Assembly (NCBI GenBank): GCA_901456055.1
Contig: CABDWT010000012.1
Location: 90,367-154,366, forward strand
DNA: 64,000 nucleotides
Reading direction: 5' to 3'
DNA from: Phytobacter ursingii
GTDB taxonomy: Bacteria; Pseudomonadota; Gammaproteobacteria; Enterobacterales; Enterobacteriaceae
In this document: piece after piece, positions 10,656 through 20,746 of the stretch
How positions within the stretch are numbered: the first letter of the stretch is position 1
Layout of the letters: each line of letters begins with the position of its first letter
Program-made: the position numbers and the translations under genes
The notes under the pieces: generated by a model
Database searches by the model: none
The model's input: only the letters and a program-made list of their open reading frames with translations
Told to the model about the DNA's origin: nothing

Positions 10656-11699
10656 ATGGCGACGACATTTCTGCGCGCAGGCCTGCTGCTTGCGCTCGCA
10701 TTATTAAACGGATGCGATAACCCTGCCTCGCAGGCGGAACAGCCCACGGTGCTTGAAGGCAAAACGATGGGCACCTTCTGGCGCGTAAGCGCCATCGCGT
10801 TAAGTCCTGAGAAAGCGAAAAGCCTGACGCAGAAAATCCAGGCGCAGCTTGATGCTGACGATCAAGCGTTATCAACCTGGAAACCCGATTCGGCGCTGAT
10901 GCGCTTTAACCATTCCGCCAGTCTGGCACCGTGGCCGGTGAGTGCTGATATGGCAGATATCGTCACCATCGCATTGCGCGTTGGAGCGCATACACAGGGG
11001 GCAATGGATATCACCGTTGGGCCGCTGGTCAATTTATGGGGCTTTGGACCGGACAAGCAGCCGAACAAAGTGCCGGATCAGGCGCAAATCGATGCGGCCA
11101 AAGCGCGTACCGGCTTACAACATCTTAAGGTCATCAACGAGGCGCATCAGCAGTACCTGCAAAAAGATCTGTCGGATCTTTTCGTCGATCTCTCCACCGT
11201 TGGCGAAGGGTATGCCGCCGATCACCTTGCACGTCTGATGGAGCATGAAGGGATCTCACGCTATCTGGTGTCGGTGGGGGGCGCGCTGGTGAGCCGTGGT
11301 ATGAACGGGCAGGGGCATCCCTGGCGCGTGGCGATACAAAAACCCACCGATCAAGAAAACGCCGTGCAGGCGGTGGTGGATATTAACGGACACGGCATCA
11401 GTACCTCCGGGAGCTATCGCAACTACTATGAGCTGGACGGTAAACGCATCTCCCACGTCATTGACCCGCAGACAGGCCGTCCCATCGATCATAATCTTGT
11501 ATCGGTGACGGTCATTGCCCCCACCGCGCTGGAGGCCGATGCCTGGGATACCGGTTTGATGGTGCTGGGTACGGCGAAAGCGCAGGAGGTCGTGCGTAAA
11601 GAGGGGCTGGCGGTTTATATGATCATGCGCGAAGGCGACAAATTCACCACCTGGATGTCGCCGCAGTTTTCGGCGTTCCTCGTCAGCGAGAAAAATTAG
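10656..11699 (+). CDS. apbE: FAD:protein FMN transferase ApbE (lipoprotein)
   Basis: Periplasmic lipoprotein that covalently attaches FMN to target threonines, for example in the Na+-translocating NADH:quinone reductase and Rnf complexes. The 347 aa start at the ATG at 10656, preceded by AGGGA. An upstream TTG in frame (10626) would add ten residues without a better ribosome-binding site. The lipobox LLNGC predicts lipidation near residue 20. Family motifs include GKTMGTFW, MDITVGPLVNLWGFGP, DLSTVGEGYAADHL and the C-terminal EADAWDTGLMVLG metal-binding segment. It follows ompC with an independent leader and precedes ada-alkB. Confidence 0.95.
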   Translation: MATTFLRAGLLLALALLNGCDNPASQAEQPTVLEGKTMGTFWRVSAIALSPEKAKSLTQKIQAQLDADDQALSTWKPDSALMRFNHSASLAPWPVSADMADIVTIALRVGAHTQGAMDITVGPLVNLWGFGPDKQPNKVPDQAQIDAAKARTGLQHLKVINEAHQQYLQKDLSDLFVDLSTVGEGYAADHLARLMEHEGISRYLVSVGGALVSRGMNGQGHPWRVAIQKPTDQENAVQAVVDINGHGISTSGSYRNYYELDGKRISHVIDPQTGRPIDHNLVSVTVIAPTALEADAWDTGLMVLGTAKAQEVVRKEGLAVYMIMREGDKFTTWMSPQFSAFLVSEKN

Positions 11700-11712
11700 A
11701 CAGCAAGAATGC
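11694..11712 (+). promoter_or_regulatory. possible Ada box upstream of ada
   Basis: The segment AATTAGACAGCAAGAAT resembles the E. coli Ada-binding site AATTAAAGCGCAAGATT and lies in the same place upstream of ada. It is degenerate at the core GCGCA, so methyl-Ada control is uncertain. Confidence 0.35.
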
Positions 11713-11771
11713 GGGTTTTTTCGTCCGGGCTATCGTGCACAGTGAGGCTATGCTTGAAAGAGGAGCCTGAG

Positions 11772-12851
11772 ATGAACACATCCACGACGTTATATCAACA
11801 ACCATTGAGCGATGACCAATGCTGGCAGGCCGTCTGCGCGCGTGATGCCAGCCACGATGGGCATTTTGTCTTTGCGGTGCGAACCACCGGTATTTTTTGC
11901 CGTCCCTCCTGCCGTTCACGCCGTCCCCTGCGCGAGAATGTTGGTTTTTACCCGGATGCCGATACCGCGCAGGCGGCCGGGTTTCGCCCCTGCAAACGCT
12001 GCCAGCCTGAAAGGGCGGATCCGCAGCAGCAACGTATCGCCAAAGTGGAAAAGGCCTGTCGCTTGCTGGAACAGGAGGGGAATGTGACGCTGGAAACTCT
12101 GGCTGATGCCGTCGCCGTGAGCCCCTGGCATTTCCATCGTTTGTTTAAGTCCGTAACCGGCATGACGCCGAAAGCCTGGCAACTTGCTTTTCGTGCGCAG
12201 CGCCTGCGCAACGCGCTCAATGAAAGCGCCACGATCACCGATGCGGTACTGGCGGCAGGCTTTCCCGATAACAGCAGCTACTATCGGCAGGCAGATGCCG
12301 CGCTGGGAATGACGGCGAGTCAGTACCGGCGTGGGGGCGACGACACGAATGTTCGCTATGCCCTGAGCCGTTGTGCTTTGGGCCATTGTCTGGTGGCGCA
12401 AAGTGAACGCGGGATCTGCGCCATTTTATTGGCTGATAACGATGACGCACTGCTTGATGAATTGCGGAGTATCTTCCCCGGTGCCCGGCGCGAGCAGGCA
12501 GATGAACAGTTTGTGGAACTCGTCGGGGAGGTCGTGCGGCGCATCGATAATCCGGCTTCACCTTTTACGCTCCCTCTTGATTTGCGCGGTACGGCGTTTC
12601 AGCTCCAGGTCTGGAATGCCCTGCGCGCCATCCCGGCAGGTGAAACCGTCAGTTATCAGTCACTGGCGAAGACCATTGGTAAACCGGGGGCGGTGCGTGC
12701 CGTCGCCCGCGCCTGTGCGGCGAACAAGCTGGCGATTGTGGTGCCCTGTCATCGGGTGGTTCGGGCCGACGGCGGGTTGTCCGGTTATCGTTGGGGGGCG
12801 ACGCGTAAAGCCCGCCTTCTGCGTCAGGAATCAGAATCGAAGGAGGTATGA
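11772..12851 (+). CDS. ada: bifunctional regulator and O6-alkylguanine-DNA alkyltransferase Ada
   Basis: DNA-repair protein and activator of the adaptive response to methylating agents. The 359 aa start from the ATG at 11772 with an AAGAGGAG ribosome-binding site; an in-frame upstream extension to 11709 lacks one. The N-terminal zinc domain has Cys43 and Cys47 in FCRPSC and a second pair in CKRC; Cys43 corresponds to the phosphotriester methyl acceptor. The central AraC-type HTH spans ~95-185. The C-terminal methyltransferase domain contains the acceptor cysteine in VPCHRVVR. The stop overlaps the alkB start (TGATG), indicating translational coupling as in E. coli ada-alkB. Confidence 0.96.
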   Translation: MNTSTTLYQQPLSDDQCWQAVCARDASHDGHFVFAVRTTGIFCRPSCRSRRPLRENVGFYPDADTAQAAGFRPCKRCQPERADPQQQRIAKVEKACRLLEQEGNVTLETLADAVAVSPWHFHRLFKSVTGMTPKAWQLAFRAQRLRNALNESATITDAVLAAGFPDNSSYYRQADAALGMTASQYRRGGDDTNVRYALSRCALGHCLVAQSERGICAILLADNDDALLDELRSIFPGARREQADEQFVELVGEVVRRIDNPASPFTLPLDLRGTAFQLQVWNALRAIPAGETVSYQSLAKTIGKPGAVRAVARACAANKLAIVVPCHRVVRADGGLSGYRWGATRKARLLRQESESKEV

Positions 12852-13501
12852 TGTTTGATTTGTTTGCTGATGAAGAACCCTGGCAAGAACCTCTCGCCCC
12901 CGGCGCGGTGGTTTTGCGGCGTTTCGCGCTGGCAAAAACGCAGGCTTTACTGGCGGGCATAGAGGCGGTTACGCAGCTCTCGCCGCTGCGCCATATGGTG
13001 ACGCCTGGCGGGTATACCATGTCGGTGGCGATGACCAACTGCGGCGAAGTGGGCTGGACGACCGACGCCCGAGGGTATCTCTATTCCGGGATTGATCCGC
13101 AAACGGGCAATCCCTGGCCTGCGATCCCTGACGCTTTCGTCGCGCTGTGCCATGATGCGGCGGTAGCCGCGGACTATGCGGATTTCAGACCGGATGCCTG
13201 TCTGATTAACCGCTATGTACCTGGCGCAAAGCTCTCGTTGCATCAGGATAAAGACGAACCGGATTTACGCGCGCCCATCGTCTCTGTCTCGCTTGGCTTA
13301 CCGGCGGTATTTCAGTTTGGCGGTCTTAAACGCAATGATCCTCTACAACGTTTAATGCTTGAGCACGGCGACGTGGTGGTGTGGGGCGGGGCGTCCCGAC
13401 TTTTCTATCATGGCGTTTTACCGCTTAAGCCGGGGCATCATCCGGCGACCGGGGCGTGTCGTTTTAACCTCACTTTTCGCCAGGCCAGAAAGATTGAATA
13501 A
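12851..13501 (+). CDS. alkB: alpha-ketoglutarate-dependent DNA repair dioxygenase AlkB
   Basis: Fe(II)/2-oxoglutarate dioxygenase that oxidatively removes methyl groups from 1-methyladenine and 3-methylcytosine. The 216 aa equal the E. coli length when the second ATG of ATGATG is used; the first (12848) lies only one base from AGGAGG. Visible motifs are LHQDKDE with the iron-binding His and Asp, FQFGG, a downstream FYHG with the distal iron His, and the 2-oxoglutarate-binding arginines in the terminal RFNLTFR. It is the second gene of the ada operon. Confidence 0.96.
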   Translation: MFDLFADEEPWQEPLAPGAVVLRRFALAKTQALLAGIEAVTQLSPLRHMVTPGGYTMSVAMTNCGEVGWTTDARGYLYSGIDPQTGNPWPAIPDAFVALCHDAAVAADYADFRPDACLINRYVPGAKLSLHQDKDEPDLRAPIVSVSLGLPAVFQFGGLKRNDPLQRLMLEHGDVVVWGGASRLFYHGVLPLKPGHHPATGACRFNLTFRQARKIE

Positions 13502-13574
13502 AAATAAGAATTATTCTTGATGTTAACAATCAGCCGTTTAAACTGCGGGCTGTTTTGGTTGACCGGGTTTTGTG

Positions 13575-15218
13575 ATGGAACTTCTTCTGCTGGTCTGGCG
13601 GCAGTACCGCTGGCCCTTTATCGCCGTTATTGCGCTGACGTTGCTTAGCGCCGCGCTGGGCATTGGGCTTATTGCCTTCATTAACCTCCGCCTGATTGAA
13701 ACGGTGGATATGTCGCTGGCCGTGTTGCCGGAGTTCCTGGGTTTACTGCTGTTGCTGATGGCGGTGACGCTGGGCTCCCAACTGGCATTGACCACGCTTG
13801 GTCACCATTTTGTCTATCGTCTGCGCGGCGAGTTTATCAAGCGCATACTCGACACTCCTGTTGAACGTATCGAACAGCTTGGCAGCGCCTCGTTGCTGGC
13901 CGGGCTGACCAGTGATGTGCGAAATATCACCATCGCCTTTGTGCGTCTGCCGGAACTGGTGCAGGGGATTATCCTGACGCTCGGCTCATCGGCTTATCTG
14001 GCCTGGTTGTCCGGTAAAATGCTGGTGATCACCGCGCTGTGGATGGCTCTGACTATATGGGGTGGGTTTATTCTGGTTTCCCGTGTCTATAAACACATGG
14101 CGACGCTGCGTGAAACCGAAGACAAGCTGTATAACGACTTTCAGACCATACTGGAAGGGCGCAAAGAACTGACGCTCAATCGCGAGCGTGCCGGACATAT
14201 CTATAACAACCTGTATCAGCCAGATGCCCGCGACTATCGTCATCACATTATCCGTGCCGACACTTTCCACCTGAGCGCAGTGAACTGGTCAAATATCATG
14301 ATGCTGGGGGCGATTGGCCTTGTGTTCTGGATGGCAAACAGTCTGGGCTGGGCGGATACCAACGTCGCGGCGACCTACTCATTGACACTCTTGTTCCTGC
14401 GCACACCTCTGCTCTCCGCCATCGGCGCACTGCCGACATTGTTGAGCGCGCAGGTAGCATTTAACAAACTTAAGCAGTTCTCACTGGCGCCGTATCAGGC
14501 TGAGTTCCCGCGCCCACAGATTTACCCGAACTGGGAAACACTGGAACTGCGCGATGTCACGTTTACCTATCAGGACAATACTTTTTCCGTGGGGCCGATA
14601 AACCTCACCCTCAAGCGCGGTGAACTGGTCTTCCTTATTGGCGGTAATGGCAGCGGTAAATCGACGCTGGCGATGCTCTTAACCGGACTGTATGAACCCG
14701 TTTCGGGTGAAATCCTGTTGGATGGTAAACCGCTGTCGAAGGAGAAACCGGAGGATTACCGCAAGCTGTTTTCTGCCGTCTTTACTGATGTCTGGTTATT
14801 CGATCAACTGCTGGGGGCTGATGGCCAACAGGCGGATCCGGCGCTGGTGGATAAATGGCTGCAACAGCTGAAAATGGCGCATAAGCTGGAGCTCAAAGAC
14901 GGCAAAATCCTCAATCTGAAACTGTCGAAAGGGCAGAAAAAGCGCGTGGCGCTGCTGCTGGCACTTGCAGAAGAGCGTGATATTTTGCTGCTTGATGAGT
15001 GGGCTGCCGACCAGGATCCGCACTTTCGTCGCGAGTTCTACCAGGTGCTGTTACCGCTGATGCAGGCAATGGGGAAAACCATTTTCGCCATCAGTCATGA
15101 TGATCATTACTTTACTCATGCCGATCGTTTACTGGAAATGCGTAACGGTCAATTGAGCGAACTGATCGGTGAGGAGCGAGAACTCGCCTCCCGTGATGCG
15201 GTTGCCCGTACCGCATAA
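13575..15218 (+). CDS. yojI: ABC exporter YojI (peptide/microcin efflux)
   Basis: Fused membrane and ATPase half-transporter. In E. coli, YojI with TolC exports microcin J25, and its physiological substrate is uncertain. The 547 aa match the E. coli length from ATG 13575; the GTG one codon earlier is an alternative. A six-helix membrane domain covers ~10-300. The ATPase has Walker [10 protein letters not shown] at ~350, signature LSKGQKKR (a variant of LSGGQ) and Walker [15 protein letters not shown] hairpin follows the stop, then the next gene begins about 155 bases on. Confidence 0.93.
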   Translation: MELLLLVWRQYRWPFIAVIALTLLSAALGIGLIAFINLRLIETVDMSLAVLPEFLGLLLLLMAVTLGSQLALTTLGHHFVYRLRGEFIKRILDTPVERIEQLGSASLLAGLTSDVRNITIAFVRLPELVQGIILTLGSSAYLAWLSGKMLVITALWMALTIWGGFILVSRVYKHMATLRETEDKLYNDFQTILEGRKELTLNRERAGHIYNNLYQPDARDYRHHIIRADTFHLSAVNWSNIMMLGAIGLVFWMANSLGWADTNVAATYSLTLLFLRTPLLSAIGALPTLLSAQVAFNKLKQFSLAPYQAEFPRPQIYPNWETLELRDVTFTYQDNTFSVGPINLTLKRGELVFLIGGNGSGKSTLAMLLTGLYEPVSGEILLDGKPLSKEKPEDYRKLFSAVFTDVWLFDQLLGADGQQADPALVDKWLQQLKMAHKLELKDGKILNLKLSKGQKKRVALLLALAEERDILLLDEWAADQDPHFRREFYQVLLPLMQAMGKTIFAISHDDHYFTHADRLLEMRNGQLSELIGEERELASRDAVARTA

Positions 15219-15225
15219 TGGTGAC

Positions 15226-15249
15226 TTTCCGGGGGGAAACGCCCGGAAA
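15226..15249 (+). terminator. hairpin after yojI
   Basis: An 8-bp perfect stem (TTTCCGGG with CCCGGAAA) and an 8-base loop follow the yojI stop, but no T run follows, so termination may be weak. The rest of the leader up to 15373 shows no feature I could name. Confidence 0.45.
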
Positions 15250-15373
15250 ATCCATAACCTGCCTCTATTTACCCCTCTGTACGCGCGGCGTATTAATATT
15301 TACACCACCTGCCGCTATGCTTACCTGTACGCCTTTATCTCGGAAAGGTGCGTTACTACGCAGGGAATGTCCA

Positions 15374-16810
15374 ATGGCTGTCAGTAAAAAAAGCAGTAGC
15401 CGATTACGCGATCAGGAACGCGCGCGTTTAATCTGGCTCCTTACCACCGAAAAATCACTTACCGCAACGTTGCTTGGCGAGCTGACCCTGGCGGAACAGT
15501 TTGACGCCGATAAGCTCAACAATGACATAGCCGAAGTCAACGCGTTGGTGGCGCATTTACCAGCGCCGGATTTAGCCGATACCCTCGAAGGGTTGCCGAT
15601 AGACGGGCGTCTTGCGCTGTGGCGGCTGGTAGAAGATGACAAACGCGGCAAAGTCTTGCTGGAAGCGTCGGAAAACGTCTGGCAAGACCTGATTGATGGC
15701 ATGAGCGATAAGGCACTGCTGGATGCACTGCAAACGCTGGACATCGACGATCAAATCTGGCTGGTGCAGCATCTGCCGCGAAACCTGACCGGACGTTTGC
15801 TGGCAACCCTACCGGCAACCGATCGCGCCAGGGTACGCCAGGTGATGCGCTACGGCAAAGACTGCGTTGCGGCGATCATGGAGTTTGAAGTGATCACCGT
15901 GCGGCCGAATTTGACGCTGGCCACCGTACAGCGCTATTTACGCAGACTCGGCAAAATGCCGGAAAATACCGACAAACTCTTTGTCACCGGACGTGACGGC
16001 ATCCTGCTTGGCGAGCTGGCGCTGCAAACCATCTTACTGAAAGGCGCCGCCTGCCGGGTTGGCGAGGTGATGAATGACGATCCGGTCACCTTTTCGCCTG
16101 ATGAACATGCGGAAGACGCGGCGCACACCTTTGAACGCGATGACTTAATTAGCGCTGCGGTTACCGATACCGACGGCAAATTACTCGGCCGCCTTACCAT
16201 CGATGACATTGTGGATGTGGTCTACGAAGAGACTGACAACGATTTGCGTCAGATGGGGGGCCTGAGTACCGAAGAGGATGTGTTTGCGCCGGTCACCCGT
16301 GCGGTGAAAAATCGCTGGGCGTGGCTGGCGATTAACCTCTGCACGGCATTTATTGCTTCACGGGTGATTGACGGTTTTGAAAACACCATTTCACAACTGG
16401 TCGCACTGGCCGCGTTGATGCCTATCGTTGCCGGTATCGGTGGAAATACCGGTAATCAGACCATCACCATGATTGTTCGCGCCCTGGCGTTGCAGACCAT
16501 TCAGCCGGGTAACTTTCGTTTTCTGGTCTTGCGTGAAATGGGTGTGGCGTTGGTAAACGGTCTGGTATGGGGAGGAATCATGGGGGCGGTGACCTGGCTA
16601 CTCTATGATGATGCTGCGCTGGGTGGGGTGATGACGCTGGCGATGGTGCTCAACTTACTGATGGCAGCATTGATGGGCGTATTGATTCCGATGACGATGG
16701 TGCGCTTTGGGCGTGACCCGGCGGTCGGTTCAAGCGTAATGATCACGGCTATTACCGACACCGGGGGTTTTTTTATTTTTCTTGGGCTGGCAACGATTTT
16801 TCTGCTGTAG
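15374..16810 (+). CDS. mgtE: MgtE-family magnesium transporter
   Basis: Mg2+ channel/transporter of the MgtE family. The frame is open to 15218, but the ATG at 15374 has AGGGA at the right distance and gives a normal 478-aa protein. An N-terminal MgtE superhelical domain (~20-140) is followed by two CBS domains (~145-265), the cytosolic Mg2+ sensor, and five transmembrane helices (~295-478). The pore signature GIGGNTGNQTITMIVRALAL is present. E. coli K-12 lacks this gene at this site. Its 3' end overlaps the convergent SulP gene by 38 bases with no terminator between them. Confidence 0.9.
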   Translation: MAVSKKSSSRLRDQERARLIWLLTTEKSLTATLLGELTLAEQFDADKLNNDIAEVNALVAHLPAPDLADTLEGLPIDGRLALWRLVEDDKRGKVLLEASENVWQDLIDGMSDKALLDALQTLDIDDQIWLVQHLPRNLTGRLLATLPATDRARVRQVMRYGKDCVAAIMEFEVITVRPNLTLATVQRYLRRLGKMPENTDKLFVTGRDGILLGELALQTILLKGAACRVGEVMNDDPVTFSPDEHAEDAAHTFERDDLISAAVTDTDGKLLGRLTIDDIVDVVYEETDNDLRQMGGLSTEEDVFAPVTRAVKNRWAWLAINLCTAFIASRVIDGFENTISQLVALAALMPIVAGIGGNTGNQTITMIVRALALQTIQPGNFRFLVLREMGVALVNGLVWGGIMGAVTWLLYDDAALGGVMTLAMVLNLLMAALMGVLIPMTMVRFGRDPAVGSSVMITAITDTGGFFIFLGLATIFLL

Positions 16811-18008
16811 CGCCACGCGCCTTATGCAGACGAGCAGGAAGAATAGCCATCGCAATCATACCTGCCAGCACGCCCATCGCCAGATTTCCGGTACTGATGG
16901 TGGCCGCAACGGTCACCATCATCACCAGCGTTTCGGCAATCGGCGCACGCTGTAGCGTCGTTGGTTGCAAACTGTGCCAGCTAAAGGTTTTGCAGGCGAC
17001 AATAGTCATGATGCCCGCCAGTACGACCATCGGAATTTCCGCCATCACCTCGCTCAGTGCCGTCACCAGCAGTAATAGCACCAGGCCCGCCACGATGGTG
17101 GACACACGACTGCGGCCTTTGCCCATTTCCACGTTGACGATGGTCTGTCCAATCATTGCGCAACCGGCGATACCGCCGTAAAAACCCGCAAGAATATTGG
17201 CGATACCCAGCCCGGCGCTTTCCCGGCTTTTGCCGGATGGCGTGTGGGTTAAATCATCCACCAGCCGTGCGGTCAGCAACGATTCCAGCAGGCCAACAAA
17301 GGCAATACTGAGTGCGCAGGGCCAGATGATGCCGAGCGTGGTGAGGTTAAACGGCACCCGCCATTCGGTGAAGCCGGGCAGCCCCCCCTGCATCGGGCCT
17401 TCGTCGCCGACGGTGGGCAGCGCCTGCCCGGTGAAGACGGTAAATAATGTCAGCACCACGATGGCGACCAGCGGTGCGGGCACGCTTTTCACCCACCGTG
17501 GCCACCACAGGACAATCAGCAAGGTCAGGGCGAAGAGGGCAAGGATCAGCGGTTCGCGGCTCCAGAAATGGGGCACCTGGGCGAAGAAAATCAAAATACC
17601 CAGCGCATTCACAAAACCTGTCATCACCGCTTGCGGCACAAAGCGCATCAGACGCGACATTCGCGTTAAGCCAAAGATAATTTGTATGACACCTGCGAGC
17701 ACAACGGCTGGCAAAATGTATTCCACGCCGTGCTGGTGCACCATCGGGCCAATCACCAGCGCTACGGAGCCGGCCGCTGCGGTTACCATCGCCGGACGCC
17801 CGCCCAACAACGACATACTGATACACAGCACGACGGAAGCCAGCAGGCTGACTTTGGGATCGACGCCCGCGATCACCGAAAAGGAGATCACTTCCGGAAT
17901 CAACGCCAGAGCGGTAATAACGCCTGCCAGCGCTTCACGCGTCAGCAGTTGAGGGGAGCGCAGCACGCTGCTGACCCGACCCGTCGGGGAGAATAATTTT
18001 TCAGTCAT
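16773..18008 (-). CDS. SulP-family anion transporter
   Basis: Membrane transporter of the SulP (SLC26) family, whose members move sulfate, bicarbonate, dicarboxylates or other anions. The protein is ~411 aa from the ATG at 18006-18008. Upstream in-frame starts at 18062 and 18101 would add up to 31 residues and none has a good ribosome-binding site, so the start is uncertain. It has ~10-12 hydrophobic helices and family features such as ALIPEVISFSVIAGVDP near the N-terminus and GGIAGCAMIGQTIVN. It ends after the membrane domain with no recognisable STAS domain, so it is a short SulP. It is divergent from mqo and overlaps mgtE tail to tail. Confidence 0.82.
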   Translation of the reverse strand: MTEKLFSPTGRVSSVLRSPQLLTREALAGVITALALIPEVISFSVIAGVDPKVSLLASVVLCISMSLLGGRPAMVTAAAGSVALVIGPMVHQHGVEYILPAVVLAGVIQIIFGLTRMSRLMRFVPQAVMTGFVNALGILIFFAQVPHFWSREPLILALFALTLLIVLWWPRWVKSVPAPLVAIVVLTLFTVFTGQALPTVGDEGPMQGGLPGFTEWRVPFNLTTLGIIWPCALSIAFVGLLESLLTARLVDDLTHTPSGKSRESAGLGIANILAGFYGGIAGCAMIGQTIVNVEMGKGRSRVSTIVAGLVLLLLVTALSEVMAEIPMVVLAGIMTIVACKTFSWHSLQPTTLQRAPIAETLVMMVTVAATISTGNLAMGVLAGMIAMAILPARLHKARGATAEKSLPAQEK

Positions 18009-18286
18009 AACTTTTTGCAGGGGTGAACGGACGCAGGCATCAATAAATGGATGGCGTGACATGTCTTTGACAAAGTGAAGAATACTACTGTTTCTTAACA
18101 AAAGTTGCCAGTAAACATGGTTATTTTTAATGCAATTATTAAACTTATTAATAACATTTATGTAATGACTATTTAATGTTTAAACATTATTTAAATCCTC
18201 TTTCCCCCGTGCTAGGTTAGATGCGCTAACGAAGTTACCCGCGATAACTGCTAATAAAGCAGCACTAAAAGTAAGGCATTAACATT

Positions 18287-19945
18287 ATGAAAAGAATGAC
18301 TGCCAGACTGTTTTCGATGGCTGTCGGGCTTAATGCTGTCTCTGCGGCAGCAAAAGCTAACGCATCGAAAGAGCAGGAAACGGATGTGCTTTTAATCGGT
18401 GGTGGGATCATGAGCGCCACGTTGGGAACCTACCTCCAGGAGCTGGAGCCCAACTGGTCGATCACCATGGTGGAACGGCTGGACGCGCTGGCGGAAGAGA
18501 GCTCCAACGGCTGGAACAATGCCGGTACGGGGCACGCCGCATTGATGGAACTGAACTACACCCCGCAAAACCAGGATGGATCAATCAGCATCAAAAAGGC
18601 GATTGAGATTAACGAAGCGTTTCGTATCTCTCGTCAGTTCTGGGCGCATCAGGTGGAAACCGGTGTGCTGAGCGAACCGCGCTCGTTTATTAATACCGTT
18701 CCGCACATGAGTCTGGTGTGGGGCGATGACAACGTTAACTTCTTGCGTGCTCGCTACAAAGCGTTGCAGCAAAGTACGTTATTCCGTGGCATGCGCTATA
18801 CGGAAAACCACGAGCAGATCCGCGCATGGGCGCCGCTGGTCATGGAAGGGCGCGACCCGCAGCAGAAAGTGGCGGCGACGCGTACGGAAATCGGTACCGA
18901 TGTAAATTTCGGGGAGATTACCCGTCAGCTGATTCATTCCTTACAGCGCAAAGACAACTTCTCCCTCAAATTGGGTAGCGAAGTTCGTAGCATCAAACGC
19001 AATGCAGATAACACCTGGAATGTGACCATCGCCAGCCTGAAAAACAGCGGCGTCGATCAGGTCATCAAGGCCAAATTTATCTTTATTGGCGCCGGTGGCG
19101 CCGCGCTGAAACTATTGCAGGAATCCGGTATCCCGGAAGCGGCGGAATACGCGGGCTTCCCGGTCGGCGGTCAGTTCCTGGTGTCCGAAAATCCGGATGT
19201 GGTGAACAGCCATCTGGCGAAGGTGTATGGTCAGGCGACCGTGGGCGCGCCGCCCATGTCTGTACCGCATATTGATACCCGTATTATTGATGGCAAACGC
19301 GTGCTGCTGTTTGGGCCGTTCGCCACCTTCTCAACGCGCTTTTTGAAAAATGGCTCGCTGTGGGATCTGCTGCGCTCAACCAACAGTTCTAACTTCCTGC
19401 CCATGTTAAGCGTCGGGATGACCAATTTCAGCCTGGTGAAATACCTGATGAACCAGGTGCTACAAAATGACGACGATCGCTTTGATGCCCTGTGCGAGTA
19501 CTATCCGCTGGCTAAAAAAGAGGACTGGCGTTTATGGCAGGCCGGGCAACGCGTACAGATCATCAAACGCAATGCGAAGAAGCTGGGTGAGCTGCGTCTG
19601 GGCACCGAAGTGGTGAGTGACAAAGAGGGCACCATTGCTGCGCTGTTGGGCGCATCGCCGGGCGCTTCCACCGCCGCGCCGATCATGCTGGAACTGATGC
19701 AGAAAGTTTTCCCGGAAAAAGTCGCATCTCCTGAGTGGCAGGCGAAACTGAAAGAGATCATCCCGTTCCTGGGCGTGAAGCTTGATGGCAACGTTGAAGC
19801 GTCGGATGAAGAGCTGCATTACACCAGCCGCGTGCTGGGTCTGAAATGCGACGAATCGCCGCTGGCAGATGCCACGCCGCCGGTACGAAAACCCTCGCAT
19901 GTCGTGCCTGCGGAGAATGAACCCGCGGCGGATATCGCGCTGTAA
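18287..19945 (+). CDS. mqo: malate:quinone oxidoreductase
   Basis: FAD-dependent peripheral membrane enzyme that oxidises malate to oxaloacetate and reduces quinone in the TCA cycle. The 552 aa are close to E. coli Mqo (548). An N-terminal segment that looks like a signal sequence precedes the dinucleotide-binding motif [13 protein letters not shown]. Other family stretches are [19 protein letters not shown], a conserved [19 protein letters not shown] block and [19 protein letters not shown] lies upstream of the ATG. The gene is monocistronic, with a strong terminator after it. Confidence 0.97.
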   Translation: MKRMTARLFSMAVGLNAVSAAAKANASKEQETDVLLIGGGIMSATLGTYLQELEPNWSITMVERLDALAEESSNGWNNAGTGHAALMELNYTPQNQDGSISIKKAIEINEAFRISRQFWAHQVETGVLSEPRSFINTVPHMSLVWGDDNVNFLRARYKALQQSTLFRGMRYTENHEQIRAWAPLVMEGRDPQQKVAATRTEIGTDVNFGEITRQLIHSLQRKDNFSLKLGSEVRSIKRNADNTWNVTIASLKNSGVDQVIKAKFIFIGAGGAALKLLQESGIPEAAEYAGFPVGGQFLVSENPDVVNSHLAKVYGQATVGAPPMSVPHIDTRIIDGKRVLLFGPFATFSTRFLKNGSLWDLLRSTNSSNFLPMLSVGMTNFSLVKYLMNQVLQNDDDRFDALCEYYPLAKKEDWRLWQAGQRVQIIKRNAKKLGELRLGTEVVSDKEGTIAALLGASPGASTAAPIMLELMQKVFPEKVASPEWQAKLKEIIPFLGVKLDGNVEASDEELHYTSRVLGLKCDESPLADATPPVRKPSHVVPAENEPAADIAL

Positions 19946-19951
19946 TCGCAA

Positions 19952-19976
19952 AAACCTGCTTCGGCAGGTTTTTTTG
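19952..19976 (+). terminator. mqo terminator
   Basis: AAACCTGC-TTCG-GCAGGTTT hairpin followed by a T run, six bases after the mqo stop. Confidence 0.93.
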
Positions 19977-20149
19977 TCTTAGCGTTTGAGCAGCTTAAAC
20001 CGATGACAGCATCGTTTTTCCCCTGAAATCATCCCCGCTACTTTTGCCGTAAATGCCCGGCGCTTTGGCATGTTGACAATCTGGTCGCCGGAGTAAAATG
20101 TATAATCCGCGCAATATCCACCCGGCAGGCCACAAGGATTCGTTATCCC

Positions 20150-20725
20150 GTGAATAATACATTCGGTTTTCCATTTTCAGCGGGCATTTTCGCTCTGGCC
20201 TTTATCGCCAGCGCCGCAGTGCAGGCATCGGAAAATAAAACGCCGGACGTGATTAATCGCATCATGGCGGAACCGGTGCACAATCTGAGTCTCATGGATG
20301 CCGATCCACAGGGAGCATTGCGTTGGGTCGTCTGGCAGGAAAGGCAGGCAGATTCCCACGTTTCCTACCTTGCGTTGTATCAGCAGGCTAAAGGAGCTGC
20401 ATCACCGGTATGGTCAACAAGCTGGCCGGATGCCTGGGCACCTGCGCTGTACTCTCTGTCTGAATGGCGCTGGCAAGGAAATGCTCTTTTGGCCGTGACG
20501 CTTCAATTTGGCGCCGCCGCCGGGCAAGTTGAACTGTATGGACTGGATGCGAAAAACCGGCCGGTACAACTGGCAGAAAAGACGGCAGCCAGCGTCGGCT
20601 GGAAAATCAATGAAGCGGGTGAGCGATTATTAGTCCTTTATGAACCTAAGCCAACAGCGCTCAAAGCGAGCTGTTATGGCTGGCGGGAAAATACGGGCAA
20701 ATTAATGCCTCAGTCGTGCAACTGA
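20150..20725 (+). CDS. exported protein of unknown function
   Basis: I do not recognise this 191-aa protein. It starts at a GTG with AAGGA about 11 bases upstream. The N-terminus is a clear signal peptide (~1-26, cleavage after VQA), so the mature protein should be periplasmic. The rest is soluble, rich in Trp and Ala, with two cysteines near the C-terminus that could form a disulfide (ASCYGW and the final QSCN). A TTGACA at 20073-20078 and TAAAAT/TATAAT-like boxes at 20094-20106 suggest its own promoter, though the spacing is not ideal. It sits where E. coli has the ecotin gene, but the sequence shows no ecotin motifs. It converges on the IraP-like gene with 21 bases between stops. Confidence 0.75.
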   Translation: MNNTFGFPFSAGIFALAFIASAAVQASENKTPDVINRIMAEPVHNLSLMDADPQGALRWVVWQERQADSHVSYLALYQQAKGAASPVWSTSWPDAWAPALYSLSEWRWQGNALLAVTLQFGAAAGQVELYGLDAKNRPVQLAEKTAASVGWKINEAGERLLVLYEPKPTALKASCYGWRENTGKLMPQSCN

Positions 20726-20746
20726 CAGGGACAGATCTTCCGGTAA

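Noticed and set aside
17197-17952. 251-codon frame antisense to the SulP gene
   Set aside because: The minus-strand frame encodes a clear SulP membrane protein; this one is low-complexity Ser/Thr/Pro/Arg.
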